DNA of 64,000 bases, from assembly GCA_963748005.1 (NCBI GenBank), contig CAVVHH010000002.1:3038001-3102000 (forward strand), given 5' to 3'. This stretch comes from CAILZL01 sp963748005. Lineage in GTDB: Bacteria; Pseudomonadota; Gammaproteobacteria; Steroidobacterales; Steroidobacteraceae. Below, one piece after another: positions 24,304 through 33,162 of this stretch. The notes below the pieces were generated by a model that was not told where the DNA came from, searched no databases, and saw only the letters and a list, made by a program, of their open reading frames with translations. The position numbers were made by a program, and so were the translations under genes. The stretch's first letter is position 1. Each line of letters opens with the position of its first letter.

Positions 24304-25814
24304 AGCCGGTACACACGCCCATCGCTACAGCGTTCCTGAGCAGTTTTCTCGGTCACTCGCCGGGCTGGTACAAATTGGCAGTGATTGTGTGTCTGGTGCT
24401 CAATCCGCTCTTGCTGGCGGTGCTTGGCCCGGTGGTGACCAGCTGGCTGATCGTCGCGCAGTTTATCGGCACACTGGCGATGGCCCTCAAGTGCTACCCG
24501 CTGCAGACGGGTGGTCTGCTGGCGATTCAGGCGATCATCCTCGGGCTTACCGATGTGCAGTCGGTCTACAACGAAGTGACCGGTGGCCTGCCGATCATCC
24601 TGCTGATGATCTTCATGGTCACAGCCATTTACTTCCTGCGTGACTTGTTGCTGGTGTTGTTCACCCGGATATTGCTCGGTGTGCGGCGCCACTGGGTGCT
24701 GTCGTTGCTGTTCTGTCTGGCGTCGGCCGTGTTGTCGGCATTCCTCGATGCATTGACCGTGATTGCCGTGGTCATGACCGTCGGCGCCGGGTTTTATTCG
24801 GTCTATCACAAGGTGGCTTCCGGTAAACAGCAGGAAGACGACGCGCATGATTACAGCCTCGACCATGAGGTGCATGAGTTACATCACGCCGATTTGCATG
24901 CGTTTCGTGGCTTCCTGCGTGGACTGATGATGCATGCCGCAGTGGGGTCGGCACTGGGCGGCGTCATGACACAGGTGGGGGAACCGCAGAATCTGCTCAT
25001 CGCCAAACAGGCGGGCTGGACCTTCCTGCAGTTCTTTACGCATGTGGCGCCGGTTTCAATTCCGGTATTGATCGCAGGACTTGCCACCTGTCTGCTGGTC
25101 GAACATTTGCGCTGGTTTGGTTATGGCCAGGAATTGCCGGCCACTGTACGGGTTGTGCTCAAGGAACATGCCGACCGCGAAGCGCAGCGACGTGGCGCGC
25201 GCGAGCGTGCGGCACTATGGGTGCAGGGGTTCGCTGCGATCATTCTGGTGCTGGCTCTCGGTTTTCACTGGGCTGAAGTCGGCCTGATCGGCTTGCTGAT
25301 CATCGTGCTGGTGACGAGCTTCACCGGCATTACCGATGAACATCGTCTCGGTCAGGCATTTGAAGCATCGCTGCCATTCACCACCTTGCTGGTGGTGTTC
25401 TTCGCCATCGTTGCCGTCATTCACGACCAGCACTTGTTCGAGCCGGTGGTGCAGTGGGTGTTGAGCATGGAAGGGCGCACCCAGACCGCCATGTTCTACG
25501 CCGCTACCGGCCTGCTATCCGCCGTCAGCGATAACGTGTTCGTCGCCACCATCTATATTTCCGAGATCAAGGCGGCCTTGCTGACCGGCGCGATTTCGCC
25601 CGAGCAGTTCCAGGAACTGGCAGTCGCCGTCAACGTCGGTACCAATATTCCCAGCGTGGCCACGCCCAATGGCCAGGCGGCCTTCCTGTTCATGCTGACC
25701 TCGGCACTGGCGCCGCTGATTCGTCTGTCTTATGGGCGCATGTTGTGGATGGCGTTGCCGTATACGATTGTGCTGACGGTTACTGGATTGCTGGCGACGA
25801 TTTATTTGCTGTAG
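24300..25814 (+). CDS. nhaB: Na+/H+ antiporter NhaB
   Basis: Inner-membrane sodium-proton exchanger of 504 residues with about 12 hydrophobic segments. Start chosen at the ATG overlapping the dnaQ stop (ATGA), giving KPVHTPIATAFLSSFLGHSPGWYK, a standard NhaB N-terminus; the slightly earlier start at 24285 is unlikely. Family segments include LSAFLDALTVIAVVM and GGVMTQVGEPQNLLIA, and the C-terminal AVNVGTNIPSVATPNGQAA region. A His/Asp-rich hydrophilic loop lies at about 185-205. Probably translated together with dnaQ. Confidence 0.95.
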   Translation: MKPVHTPIATAFLSSFLGHSPGWYKLAVIVCLVLNPLLLAVLGPVVTSWLIVAQFIGTLAMALKCYPLQTGGLLAIQAIILGLTDVQSVYNEVTGGLPIILLMIFMVTAIYFLRDLLLVLFTRILLGVRRHWVLSLLFCLASAVLSAFLDALTVIAVVMTVGAGFYSVYHKVASGKQQEDDAHDYSLDHEVHELHHADLHAFRGFLRGLMMHAAVGSALGGVMTQVGEPQNLLIAKQAGWTFLQFFTHVAPVSIPVLIAGLATCLLVEHLRWFGYGQELPATVRVVLKEHADREAQRRGARERAALWVQGFAAIILVLALGFHWAEVGLIGLLIIVLVTSFTGITDEHRLGQAFEASLPFTTLLVVFFAIVAVIHDQHLFEPVVQWVLSMEGRTQTAMFYAATGLLSAVSDNVFVATIYISEIKAALLTGAISPEQFQELAVAVNVGTNIPSVATPNGQAAFLFMLTSALAPLIRLSYGRMLWMALPYTIVLTVTGLLATIYLL

Positions 25815-26008
25815 TGGAGATGGTGAGTGGGGCGGCTTTCGGCCAAACTGGACAATCGAGGCTCCGCTCCAGTTTTCTCAGTAGGTCGCTCGAGTGGCTC
25901 TCCATGGACGCCCCTGCATGCCAAGGTTTCACTTCATGCTGGTTTGGAGGCAACAGGGTGTTTGTTCTTCCTGGTCCGTTCCAGCGATGCCGTTAGTGTC
26001 AATATGCC
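25815..26008. other. Intergenic region between nhaB and the outer-membrane barrel gene
   Basis: About 190 bp without a convincing gene between convergent genes. Its right end contains a copy of one terminus of the palindromic element seen at 811-1005. No T-rich hairpin terminator is evident. Confidence 0.6.
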
Positions 26009-26010
26009 CT
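25982..26010. repeat. Solitary end related to the 811-1005 palindromic element
   Basis: CAGCGATGCCGTTAGTGTC followed by AATATGCCCT matches the reverse complement of the left arm of the 811-1005 element at about 22 of 28 positions. No partner arm is visible on the nhaB side, so it looks like a decayed or single-ended copy. It overlaps the stop codon of the barrel gene. Confidence 0.45.
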
Positions 26011-26770
26011 AGAAAGACCACACCACCCCGGCGACGATATAGTTAAACAACGAGAAGGAATAGACCTCGTCGTTGTCCGCACCGCCCTCGAGTATCCGGT
26101 AGCCGGCTTTGAGCGCCATGCGTGGGCTGATGTCGTATTGCGCTGCAAACAGCACATCCTCGGCGCGCCCCTGCGGGCCTGCCAGTGCCTCGCCGTCCAC
26201 CAGCAGGTGCAGGTTCTCCACAGGTGTCCATGTGAAATTGAAGCTGAGCAGTGGCACAACCCCCGTATTCTTCTTTTCCGATGTCAGTCCGCCACCGTGC
26301 AGTTCGATCGCTGCATCGCGGACTTTGAGCGCACCTCCCAGACTGATCTGCCAGTTGCCGGAGGGACGAAACAGATAACGATAGCTCAGGCGGTAGGAAT
26401 CAAACCGGAAAGTGGCATCGACGGGCGTTCCCCCCGGAAACGTCGTGCCATTGAAATCAGTGTCCGTGTCCAGCGTCCCACTGGACTCCGACGTCAGTGG
26501 CGCCACCAGCAGCGCCACCCAGTGCTTCTGCGCAAAGACATGGCTGTAGCGAACCCTGAACGCCGTCGTGTCATCGGCATCCAGATCGTCGGTCAACGAA
26601 AACCGCGTGCCTGAATCGCCGGGAATGGCGACATCGTTATAGCCGGGGATGACATAGGCCACTTCCAGATCGAGTACGTCCTGCGCTTCGGCGCTGACAG
26701 CCAATACGGATCCAAGCAGGCAGCAGGCGATGACATTACTGTTCACAATCTTCCTCGGTGATGGGTGCAT
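26009..26770 (-). CDS. Predicted outer-membrane beta-barrel protein
   Basis: The ATG at 26770 gives 253 residues with a Sec signal peptide (hydrophobic core IACCLLGSVLAVSAEA, cleavage near AEAQ). The rest alternates aromatic and polar residues in beta-strand pattern (FRFDSYRLSYRYLF, VPLLSFNFTWTP, ALKAGYRILEGG) and ends in a C-terminal Phe (YIVAGVVWSF), the BAM recognition signature. It probably forms an 8-10 stranded barrel. I do not recognise the family. It is 186 bp downstream of kmo on the same strand, so it may be expressed with the kynurenine operon or from its own promoter. Confidence 0.72.
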   Translation of the reverse strand: MHPSPRKIVNSNVIACCLLGSVLAVSAEAQDVLDLEVAYVIPGYNDVAIPGDSGTRFSLTDDLDADDTTAFRVRYSHVFAQKHWVALLVAPLTSESSGTLDTDTDFNGTTFPGGTPVDATFRFDSYRLSYRYLFRPSGNWQISLGGALKVRDAAIELHGGGLTSEKKNTGVVPLLSFNFTWTPVENLHLLVDGEALAGPQGRAEDVLFAAQYDISPRMALKAGYRILEGGADNDEVYSFSLFNYIVAGVVWSF

Positions 26771-26956
26771 GGATTGGGTCCTGACGCGTGTACGGTCCAG
26801 GATCAGGGAATCGGGGGTATTTTGCGCGCGTGACGCTTTGATGGTTTTTGAGGACTGCTTCGGATTGGCAGTGACTTCCGCATCGGGTCGAAACCGCCCA
26901 TGGTGAAATCCTTGTTGCACATCTGCTGAAGTGCTCTTTCAGGTCGCTGCCGTGTT

Positions 26957-28327
26957 TCAGGAATTGATCAGGGGGCTCAGATCTGACTGTACGTGGGTGG
27001 CTGCCTGTCGCATATCTACCTCATCAAGGGACGTGGAGTGTTGCGTCAACTCATCCAGTATCTGCGTCTGTATGCGTCCTCGCTCATAAGCAGTCGCATA
27101 CGGAATTTCGTGGTGGAACATTACCATTGAATACCGTGGGATGAATCGATCCGGAAAACGCCGTTCCAGTTCGAAGGACAGCTCCTTCTGCAGCAGGAAT
27201 TTCGGGCTGCGTACGGTGTCGCGCATTTCCAGATAATTTTCCAGCGCCATATCGGCGATGGCGTTGGCATTGGGCAGGCGTTGCTGCTGGAACAGTTCGC
27301 AGGCGACACCGAACTCGTGTTGCTGCAACAGCGCATCCAGTTCCACGCAGTCTTCGAACGCGCAGTTCATGCCCTGGCCATGGAAAGGCACGATGGCATG
27401 AGCGGCGTCGCCGATCAGGACGGCATTGCGGCCATTGGTCCAGCAATTGCTGCGCACGGTGACCATCCTGCCGGTGGGATGGGTAAGGAATTCTTCTGCC
27501 AGCCCCGGCATCAGGGCCAATGCCTCGGGAAAATATTGTTTGAAGAAGGTTGCAATGCTGGCTGCATCTGTCAGCGTCGCAAAGCTCGGCTGGCCGACAT
27601 CGTTGCTCTCGAAGGGCAGAAACAAGGTGACGGTGAACGAGCCATCCAGATTGGGCAGCGCAATCAGCATGAAACCACCGCGCGGCCAGATATGCAGTGC
27701 ATTGCGCTGCATCTGATGCTGGCCATTGGCTGCAGGCAGCGTCAGTTCCTTGTAACCATGGGGCAGCACATCGATGCTCGCCTGTGCACCACCTGCCTGC
27801 AGCAAGGCGTGGCGCACTACGGACTGATAGCCGTCGGCGGCGATCAGGTGGGTGAATGGTTCGATGTGTGCGTGTGAACCATCGTGACGAGTAAGCGTGA
27901 GTGTTCCCGCGGCAAGATCGAGCGCCGTGCATTCCTGATCGAAACACAGCTCCACACCGGACAGACGTTCGGCGCAATCCAGCAGTACCTCATTCAATCC
28001 CGGTCGTGAGACGGAATAGATCACTTCATGCGGACGCTGACCATAGGGCACGAATTGCGTCGCTCCAACGAGGTCATGCAGCACGCGTCCGGGCATGGGA
28101 ATCAGCAACGGCGCAACAGCGTCATATACGCCTGCGACTTTCAGCGCATGAATGCCGCGATCGGCCAGCGCCAGATTAATTGAGCGACCCGCTGACAGCC
28201 GGTGCTTGCGCAAATCGGGGCGACGTTCCAGTACGCGCACGGCAACGCCGCGCCGCGCCAGCAGGATGGCGATCAGGCTGCCAGCCAATCCGGCACCCAG
28301 TACGGTGACGGACTTGCCACTACTCAT
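26957..28327 (-). CDS. kmo: Kynurenine 3-monooxygenase
   Basis: FAD-dependent hydroxylase converting L-kynurenine to 3-hydroxykynurenine with NADPH and O2. The N-terminal Rossmann motif GAGLAGSLIAILLARRG binds FAD; an RSINLALADRG segment and the second FAD motif VLIGDAAHAIVPFHGQGMN are typical of the KMO branch of class A flavin hydroxylases. 456 residues, within family range, with a hydrophobic-to-basic C-terminal region as in bacterial KMO. Fourth gene of a minus-strand kynurenine operon, 12 bp after kynU. Confidence 0.94.
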   Translation of the reverse strand: MSSGKSVTVLGAGLAGSLIAILLARRGVAVRVLERRPDLRKHRLSAGRSINLALADRGIHALKVAGVYDAVAPLLIPMPGRVLHDLVGATQFVPYGQRPHEVIYSVSRPGLNEVLLDCAERLSGVELCFDQECTALDLAAGTLTLTRHDGSHAHIEPFTHLIAADGYQSVVRHALLQAGGAQASIDVLPHGYKELTLPAANGQHQMQRNALHIWPRGGFMLIALPNLDGSFTVTLFLPFESNDVGQPSFATLTDAASIATFFKQYFPEALALMPGLAEEFLTHPTGRMVTVRSNCWTNGRNAVLIGDAAHAIVPFHGQGMNCAFEDCVELDALLQQHEFGVACELFQQQRLPNANAIADMALENYLEMRDTVRSPKFLLQKELSFELERRFPDRFIPRYSMVMFHHEIPYATAYERGRIQTQILDELTQHSTSLDEVDMRQAATHVQSDLSPLINS

Positions 28328-28339
28328 TGAAATCAGGGC

Positions 28340-29638
28340 TCATTGCAGCAGGCCTCGCAGCGCATGCACGAACTGCCACACATCGACGTAGCGGTTGTAC
28401 AGCGGCACGGGTGCGGCGCGGATCACATCCGGCTCGCGCCAGTCGCAGATGAAGCCTTGCGCCATGAGTTGTTCATGGATGCCGCGCGCTTTTTCACGAT
28501 CTGCATGCAGGCGCAACGAGAGCGCGCAGCCCCGTGCAGCGGGATCGCTGGGCGTAACGATGCTCACTTGCTTCGGCAGTTGCGCGATGATCAGCTGTTC
28601 AAGACAGGCCGTCAGTTGTAGTGATTTGTTGCGCAGCGCCTTGATGCCTGCATCCTGAAACAGTTGCAATGAGGCCAGCAGCGGCGCACTCGCCAGTATG
28701 GACGGGTTGGACAGTTGCCAGCCTTCGGCGCCGGGCAGTGGTGAGAACCGATCGGGCATGGCAAACCGCGTGTTCTTGTCGTGGCCCCACCAGCCGGCGA
28801 GGCGCGGCAGATCGAAGCGCTGCGCGTAACGCTCGTGCACGAAGGCGCCGCCAATAGCACCGGGGCCGCTGTTCAGATATTTGTAGCTGCACCACACTGC
28901 GAAATCGACATTCCAGTCGTGCAGTTGCAGTGGCACATTGCCGATGGCATGGGCGAGATCGAAGCCCACCGTGCAACCCTGTTGCTGCGCCGCCTGAGTG
29001 ATGGTTGCCATATCGAACAACTGGCCGGTGAGGTATTGCACGCCGGGTAACAGCACTGTGGCGATCTCCTGACCGTGCTGTGCCAGTGTTGTCAGGATGT
29101 CTTCGGTGTGCACGCAGTCTTCACCCACGCGTGGCACCAGTTCTATCAGACCGGTTGCGGGATCGTAGCCATGCATTTGTAGTTGCGAACAAACTGCATA
29201 GCGGTCGGACGGAAAAGCGTTGGCTTCGATCAATATCTTGTGGCGCTGTGTCGTGGGCCGATAAAAACTGGTCAGCAGCAGGTGCAGGTTGACGCTCAGC
29301 GAGTTCATGGCCACGACTTCAATCGGCAGCGCCCCGGTCAGTTCGGCGAGTCCCGGCGTCAGCAACTCGTGATACGACAGCCACGGGCGCGTACTGTTGA
29401 AATGGCCTTCCACGGCCTGCATCTGCCATACCTGCAATTCTTCGTTGATCAGTCCCTGCGTGCTGCGCGGCTGCAAGCCGAGTGAATGACCACACAAATA
29501 GGTTTGCGCGTTGCCATCCACGGTGATGGGCAGATGGAATCTGTTGCGATACCGCGCCAGCGTATCCGCCACATCCAGCGCTGCGGCGTGGCTGCGCTCC
29601 AGTGACACCGAGTCGGGCGAATTTATTGTTGTAGTCAT
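28340..29638 (-). CDS. kynU: Kynureninase
   Basis: PLP enzyme hydrolysing (3-hydroxy)kynurenine to (3-hydroxy)anthranilate and alanine. Aspartate-aminotransferase fold; the PLP lysine lies in WCSYKYLNSGPGAIGG, preceded by GFDLAHAIGNVPL, both diagnostic for kynureninase. 432 residues. Its start overlaps the stop of the upstream cyclase gene by 4 bp (ATGA), indicating translational coupling. With Kmo and the dioxygenase it channels tryptophan carbon to 2-amino-3-carboxymuconate semialdehyde, towards quinolinate/NAD or catabolism. Confidence 0.95.
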   Translation of the reverse strand: MTTTINSPDSVSLERSHAAALDVADTLARYRNRFHLPITVDGNAQTYLCGHSLGLQPRSTQGLINEELQVWQMQAVEGHFNSTRPWLSYHELLTPGLAELTGALPIEVVAMNSLSVNLHLLLTSFYRPTTQRHKILIEANAFPSDRYAVCSQLQMHGYDPATGLIELVPRVGEDCVHTEDILTTLAQHGQEIATVLLPGVQYLTGQLFDMATITQAAQQQGCTVGFDLAHAIGNVPLQLHDWNVDFAVWCSYKYLNSGPGAIGGAFVHERYAQRFDLPRLAGWWGHDKNTRFAMPDRFSPLPGAEGWQLSNPSILASAPLLASLQLFQDAGIKALRNKSLQLTACLEQLIIAQLPKQVSIVTPSDPAARGCALSLRLHADREKARGIHEQLMAQGFICDWREPDVIRAAPVPLYNRYVDVWQFVHALRGLLQ

Positions 29639-30435
29639 AGCAGGGTGTACAGCAGCGGCCGGCTGGGCGTGGCATCCGACACAAACGGCGCCAGTTGCAA
29701 GCTGAGCAGATAGCGACCGTCGGCAACCAGCTCCGGCACATATATCAGTTCGGTGATGGTGGCCTGTGGTCGTTGTGCCTGCGTTGATTGTGTGCTGCCG
29801 GCCGGTAGGCCCCAGAAAGCACGGTGCGCCAGCAGGTGACCGCCATCATCCATACGGTCCACCGACGGCACATCTACCAGGAGGTGTTCTATGCCCCGTT
29901 CCGCCAGCCAGGCCAGCGCCAAAGGTTCGAAATACGCCGGACTGCTGCCGACGTCGTAGTTTCGTGTCAGTTTTCCGCTGGTGTTGGGCAGGGTGCGCAC
30001 GATCAGTGCGGCAGTGCCTGCCAGAGACTCGGCTGATAGCAACTTACGCATGCAGGTCAGACTGATCACGCGGTTGGTTGCGTGATCAGGATTGTCGGTG
30101 GCGATTGGATCGATGGTGATGAGCTGAGCCAGCAGCAGGCCGGTGCGCGCCAGGCCATTCACTGCAACTGCGTCACCCGTGAGATGGCCGACGCTTTCGG
30201 TATGCGTGCCATTGCAATGCGGCGTCAGGTGATAGCGTCGGCAGTTGCAGCTGCCGCCCTGGGTCACATCACCGATAAAGACGCCAGCGCCGAAAACCTC
30301 GGCCTGTGCCGCCGGCGCGCCAAAGGCCTGTAATTGCGGTTGGTTGAAACGCAGCGGGATGGAAATGTCGTACGCGGCATTTGCATTGGCACGATAGATC
30401 CGGCCTCCAACTTCAAGGCTGAGTATGTTCATCAA
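29635..30435 (-). CDS. Cyclase-family protein, likely N-formylkynurenine formamidase
   Basis: Metal-dependent hydrolase of the KynB/cyclase family (PF04199 type). The metal motif appears as HCNGTHTESVGH (73-84), so the second carboxylate is Glu where KynB usually has Asp. At 266 residues it is longer than classical KynB (about 209). Its place between the dioxygenase and kynureninase genes, with overlaps at both ends, makes hydrolysis of N-formylkynurenine to kynurenine the likely reaction; this is inference from context. The start may be the first or second Met. Confidence 0.82.
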   Translation of the reverse strand: MMNILSLEVGGRIYRANANAAYDISIPLRFNQPQLQAFGAPAAQAEVFGAGVFIGDVTQGGSCNCRRYHLTPHCNGTHTESVGHLTGDAVAVNGLARTGLLLAQLITIDPIATDNPDHATNRVISLTCMRKLLSAESLAGTAALIVRTLPNTSGKLTRNYDVGSSPAYFEPLALAWLAERGIEHLLVDVPSVDRMDDGGHLLAHRAFWGLPAGSTQSTQAQRPQATITELIYVPELVADGRYLLSLQLAPFVSDATPSRPLLYTLL

Positions 30436-30956
30436 TGATCATTGCCCGGTACCGCCATCACTGTACCGCATTGACGACAGGTACGATTGGCCTCGGAACT
30501 GTAGAAGCCCTCGAACACCGGCGGCAGCTGGGTCTCGATATTCGAAATGTGCAGGTACTGCTCGTACAGCTTGTGGTTGCACTGCTCGCAATACCAGATG
30601 AAGCCTTCAATCTCGTGCGGCTTGCGCGCGCGTTCAATCACCAGACCCACGGTGTTGGCGGGACGACGTGGCGAATGCGGCATGTTGGCGGGCAGCAGGA
30701 AAATGTCGCCTTCGCGAATGGGGATGTCCACCGGTACGCCGTCCTGCATGGTCTTGAGCATCATGTCGCCTTCCAGCTGATAAAAGAATTCTTCACTGGG
30801 ATCGACGTGGTAGTCGGTGCGCGAATTCGGTCCGCCCACCACCATGATGATGAACTCTGAGTCGCGGTATACGCAGCGATTGCCCACCGGCGGTTTGAGA
30901 AATTCGCGGTTCTGGTCAATCCACTGGCGGAAATTGAAAGGCAGCAGGGGGTTCAT
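30432..30956 (-). CDS. nbaC: 3-hydroxyanthranilate 3,4-dioxygenase
   Basis: Fe(II) extradiol dioxygenase opening 3-hydroxyanthranilate to 2-amino-3-carboxymuconate semialdehyde. Cupin fold with catalytic iron ligands His50, Glu56 and His94 (DYHVDPSEEFFYQLEGD, MPHSPRR). The bacterial-type second, rubredoxin-like iron site is intact: Cys123, Cys126 (CEQC) and Cys160, Cys163 (CRQC). The ATG at 30956 gives 174 residues, the family length, with MNPLLPFNFRQWID. First gene of the operon nbaC-cyclase-kynU-kmo. No tryptophan 2,3-dioxygenase gene is linked in this window. Confidence 0.95.
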   Translation of the reverse strand: MNPLLPFNFRQWIDQNREFLKPPVGNRCVYRDSEFIIMVVGGPNSRTDYHVDPSEEFFYQLEGDMMLKTMQDGVPVDIPIREGDIFLLPANMPHSPRRPANTVGLVIERARKPHEIEGFIWYCEQCNHKLYEQYLHISNIETQLPPVFEGFYSSEANRTCRQCGTVMAVPGNDH

Positions 30957-31070
30957 GATGATTCCGGATGATGTTACAGCAAATGTGCCGCAGTGCAGCT
31001 TGCATCGCAACCGCTGCGGAGCAACACTGCTACCTGCAGAGATTCTGGGCAAGCGTGTGGGAGAATCGGT

Positions 31071-31667
31071 ATGAACACCTCAAGTTGTCGGTACGGTGGC
31101 TATTCTCGTTTGCGCTCCGGTGCACGGGCCGGTGTGCTGGCCAGCGTGATGGGATTGCTGGCGGTCTTGCAATCTCCCACTGCAGCCAGCCAAGCCGCTG
31201 GCGCTGCGCCTGAGGTGACGGCGCAGTGGCAAGACTATGATCTGCAATTCCACTATTTTGGCCTGACGACGTACTACAGCTGTTCTGGATTCGAAGACCG
31301 GCTGGAGCAGATTCTCAGGGAATTGGGCGCCAATCCCGATGTGCGCGTCTCGGTTGTAAACTGCTCCGGCTTGAACGACATCAGCCAGTGGCAGTGGGCG
31401 CGGATTCGCGTGCGTATGCCAACCGCACCTGCAGCGGTGGCTGCAGATTCGTTCGTTGCAGCCAGCAAAGTGATCAGTTTGCGGGTGCACAACTCGGGTC
31501 AGTCCGGTTCGGGCGATTGCGAATTGCTTGAAGAGGTACGTGACCAGTTGTTGCCGGCGCTGAAAATGGAGCTGCTCAAGGATGATCTGCACTGCGTGCC
31601 CGGGCAGGCATCCCAAATTGGCCAGAGTTTGCAGGTGAAGACGCTGATCCCGGCGAAGGACAAGTAA
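31071..31667 (+). CDS. Secreted hypothetical protein
   Basis: 198-residue protein not recognised. The ATG at 31071 is followed by a long basic n-region and a hydrophobic stretch (VLASVMGLLAVL) ending near AASQAAGAA, a probable signal peptide with cleavage around residue 45. The mature part holds four cysteines (SCSGF, VNCSG, GDCELL, HCVPG) compatible with two disulphides and a central alternating pattern (ARIRVRMP). Divergent from nbaC across 114 bp, so the two could share a control region. Confidence 0.65.
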   Translation: MNTSSCRYGGYSRLRSGARAGVLASVMGLLAVLQSPTAASQAAGAAPEVTAQWQDYDLQFHYFGLTTYYSCSGFEDRLEQILRELGANPDVRVSVVNCSGLNDISQWQWARIRVRMPTAPAAVAADSFVAASKVISLRVHNSGQSGSGDCELLEEVRDQLLPALKMELLKDDLHCVPGQASQIGQSLQVKTLIPAKDK

Positions 31668-31764
31668 CAACCTGGACCGGGTGACAGTGCTCTGAGTGAT
31701 GGCCCTGTGGGTCGGATTTTGGCCAAACCATTTCCTGCGGTCATAACCCGGCATCCGGTGGAGA

Positions 31765-31784
31765 GGTCGGAATGAATTCCGGCC
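31765..31784. repeat. Small palindrome between convergent genes
   Basis: GGTCGGAAT and ATTCCGGCC flank GA (8 of 9 pairs plus one possible G-U). It lies in the 159-bp gap between the secreted-protein gene and apaH. REP-like; no T-tract. Confidence 0.35.
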
Positions 31785-31826
31785 TACGAAAGATGCTGAT
31801 TGAATCCAGATTTCGAGGAGCCGGGG

Positions 31827-32666
31827 TTAGTGTTCCAGCGGCAGCCCGCCGGAAATTGATTTCACATGCACCGGTTCTGCGTACTTGTCCAGGCGCACCG
31901 CACACAGAGTGCCGCCCCATACGCAACCGGTATCCAGCGCCAGTACATTGTCTGCGTTGTGAAAACCCAGCGCCGACCAGTGCCCGCAGATAATGCGGTC
32001 GTCGCGGGTGCGACGTTTGGGCGCACGGAACCACGGATATAGTCCCGCATCGAGTTTGTCGGCCGCACCCTTGTACTTGAGTTTCAGCCGACCGCTGTCG
32101 GTGCACACACGCAGCCGCGTCAGACAGTTGGTGATGAACCGCAGGCGTGCGAAGCCATGCAGATCGTCCCGCCACTGATCGGGTTCATCGCCATACATGT
32201 GCTGGAACAACTCGCGGGCGCGCGGCAGATCACGCAGGACGGTTTCCAGCTCGCGGGCGCAGGATTGTGCCAGCCGCAGATTCCATTGCGGTGGCAGGCC
32301 GGCGTGAATCAGCGTGCGACCCAGTGCGGCATCGTGATGCAACATGGGGCGATGACGCAGCCAGTGCAACAGTTCATCGCGATCGTGGGCGCCCAGAATT
32401 TCATCGAGGGTGTCTTTGGATTTGCGCCTGGCCTGCGGATCCAGCGCGAGGGCCAGCAGATGCAGATCGTGGTTGCCCAGCACCGTAATCGCGGCATCGC
32501 CCAGCGATTTGACCAGTCGCAGGGTGTCGAGCGAACGTGGGCCGCGATTGACCAGATCGCCGGTCAGCCACAGCCGGTCGCGCGCCGCATCAAACTTGAT
32601 GATCCCCAGCAGTTGCTCAAATTCATCGCAGCAACCTTGAATGTCACCGATCGCGTAGACAGCCAT
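31827..32666 (-). CDS. apaH: Bis(5'-nucleosyl)-tetraphosphatase, symmetrical
   Basis: Splits Ap4A into two ADP and can remove Np4 caps from RNA. Calcineurin-like phosphatase with metal motifs GDIQGCCDEFEQLL (7-20), TGDLVNRGPRS and LGNHDLHLL, and a late GHW motif (CGHWSALG). 279 residues against 280 in E. coli. Last gene of the minus-strand cluster lptD-surA-pdxA-rsmA-...-apaG-apaH, though three genes intervene between rsmA and apaG here. Confidence 0.96.
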   Translation of the reverse strand: MAVYAIGDIQGCCDEFEQLLGIIKFDAARDRLWLTGDLVNRGPRSLDTLRLVKSLGDAAITVLGNHDLHLLALALDPQARRKSKDTLDEILGAHDRDELLHWLRHRPMLHHDAALGRTLIHAGLPPQWNLRLAQSCARELETVLRDLPRARELFQHMYGDEPDQWRDDLHGFARLRFITNCLTRLRVCTDSGRLKLKYKGAADKLDAGLYPWFRAPKRRTRDDRIICGHWSALGFHNADNVLALDTGCVWGGTLCAVRLDKYAEPVHVKSISGGLPLEH

Positions 32667-32699
32667 TAGTGTTGGCAGGCCATTGACGCAGCAGCCATG

Positions 32700-33083
32700 T
32701 CAGTGCAGCAGGCCGGGCTTGGCCAGCCGGAACGGCGCAATCGGCGCATCGAAGCGGGCCCCGTCATCGGCCATCATCTGGTAGCTGCCCTGCATGGCAC
32801 CCACCGGCGTTTCCAGTACCGAGGCGCTGGAATAGCGAAATCCCTGGCCGGGCTGCAGATGAGGTTGTTCGCCGACCACGCCCTCGCCACGCACTTCCTG
32901 CACCTTGCCGTTGGCGTCGGTGATCACCCAGTGTCGCGTCAGCAGTTTGGCCGGCACCGTACCTTCGTTATGGATGGTGATGGTGTACGAGAATACGTAA
33001 CGGCCTTCGTCCGGTCTGGACTGCTCGTCGACATAGCTGGTACTTACATCAACGCGAATCTTGTGGGCGCTGGACGTGTTCAT
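32700..33083 (-). CDS. apaG: ApaG (Co2+/Mg2+ efflux-associated protein)
   Basis: 127-residue single-domain protein with a fibronectin-III-like beta-sandwich; E. coli ApaG is 125. Characteristic segments are YVFSYTITIHNEGTVPA, LLTRHWVITDANGKVQEVRG, and the glycine-rich turn GVVGEQPHLQPGQGFRYSSA. The family is linked to Co/Mg resistance in Salmonella, and binds nucleotides in Xanthomonas; its exact role is unsettled. 33 bp upstream of apaH, as in E. coli. Confidence 0.95.
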   Translation of the reverse strand: MNTSSAHKIRVDVSTSYVDEQSRPDEGRYVFSYTITIHNEGTVPAKLLTRHWVITDANGKVQEVRGEGVVGEQPHLQPGQGFRYSSASVLETPVGAMQGSYQMMADDGARFDAPIAPFRLAKPGLLH

Positions 33084-33162
33084 GATGCGGGCGAAAGTGT
33101 GGTGTCAGGCCGGCAATATACCAGCGCCACGGTGCTTGCGGCGGCTGGTTGGCTGATTCCGT

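Noticed and set aside
32664..32682. Third copy of the MITE-like end at the apaH start
   Set aside because: 16 of 19 matches over a short span, but it is part of a normal apaH start and short intergenic gap; could be chance.
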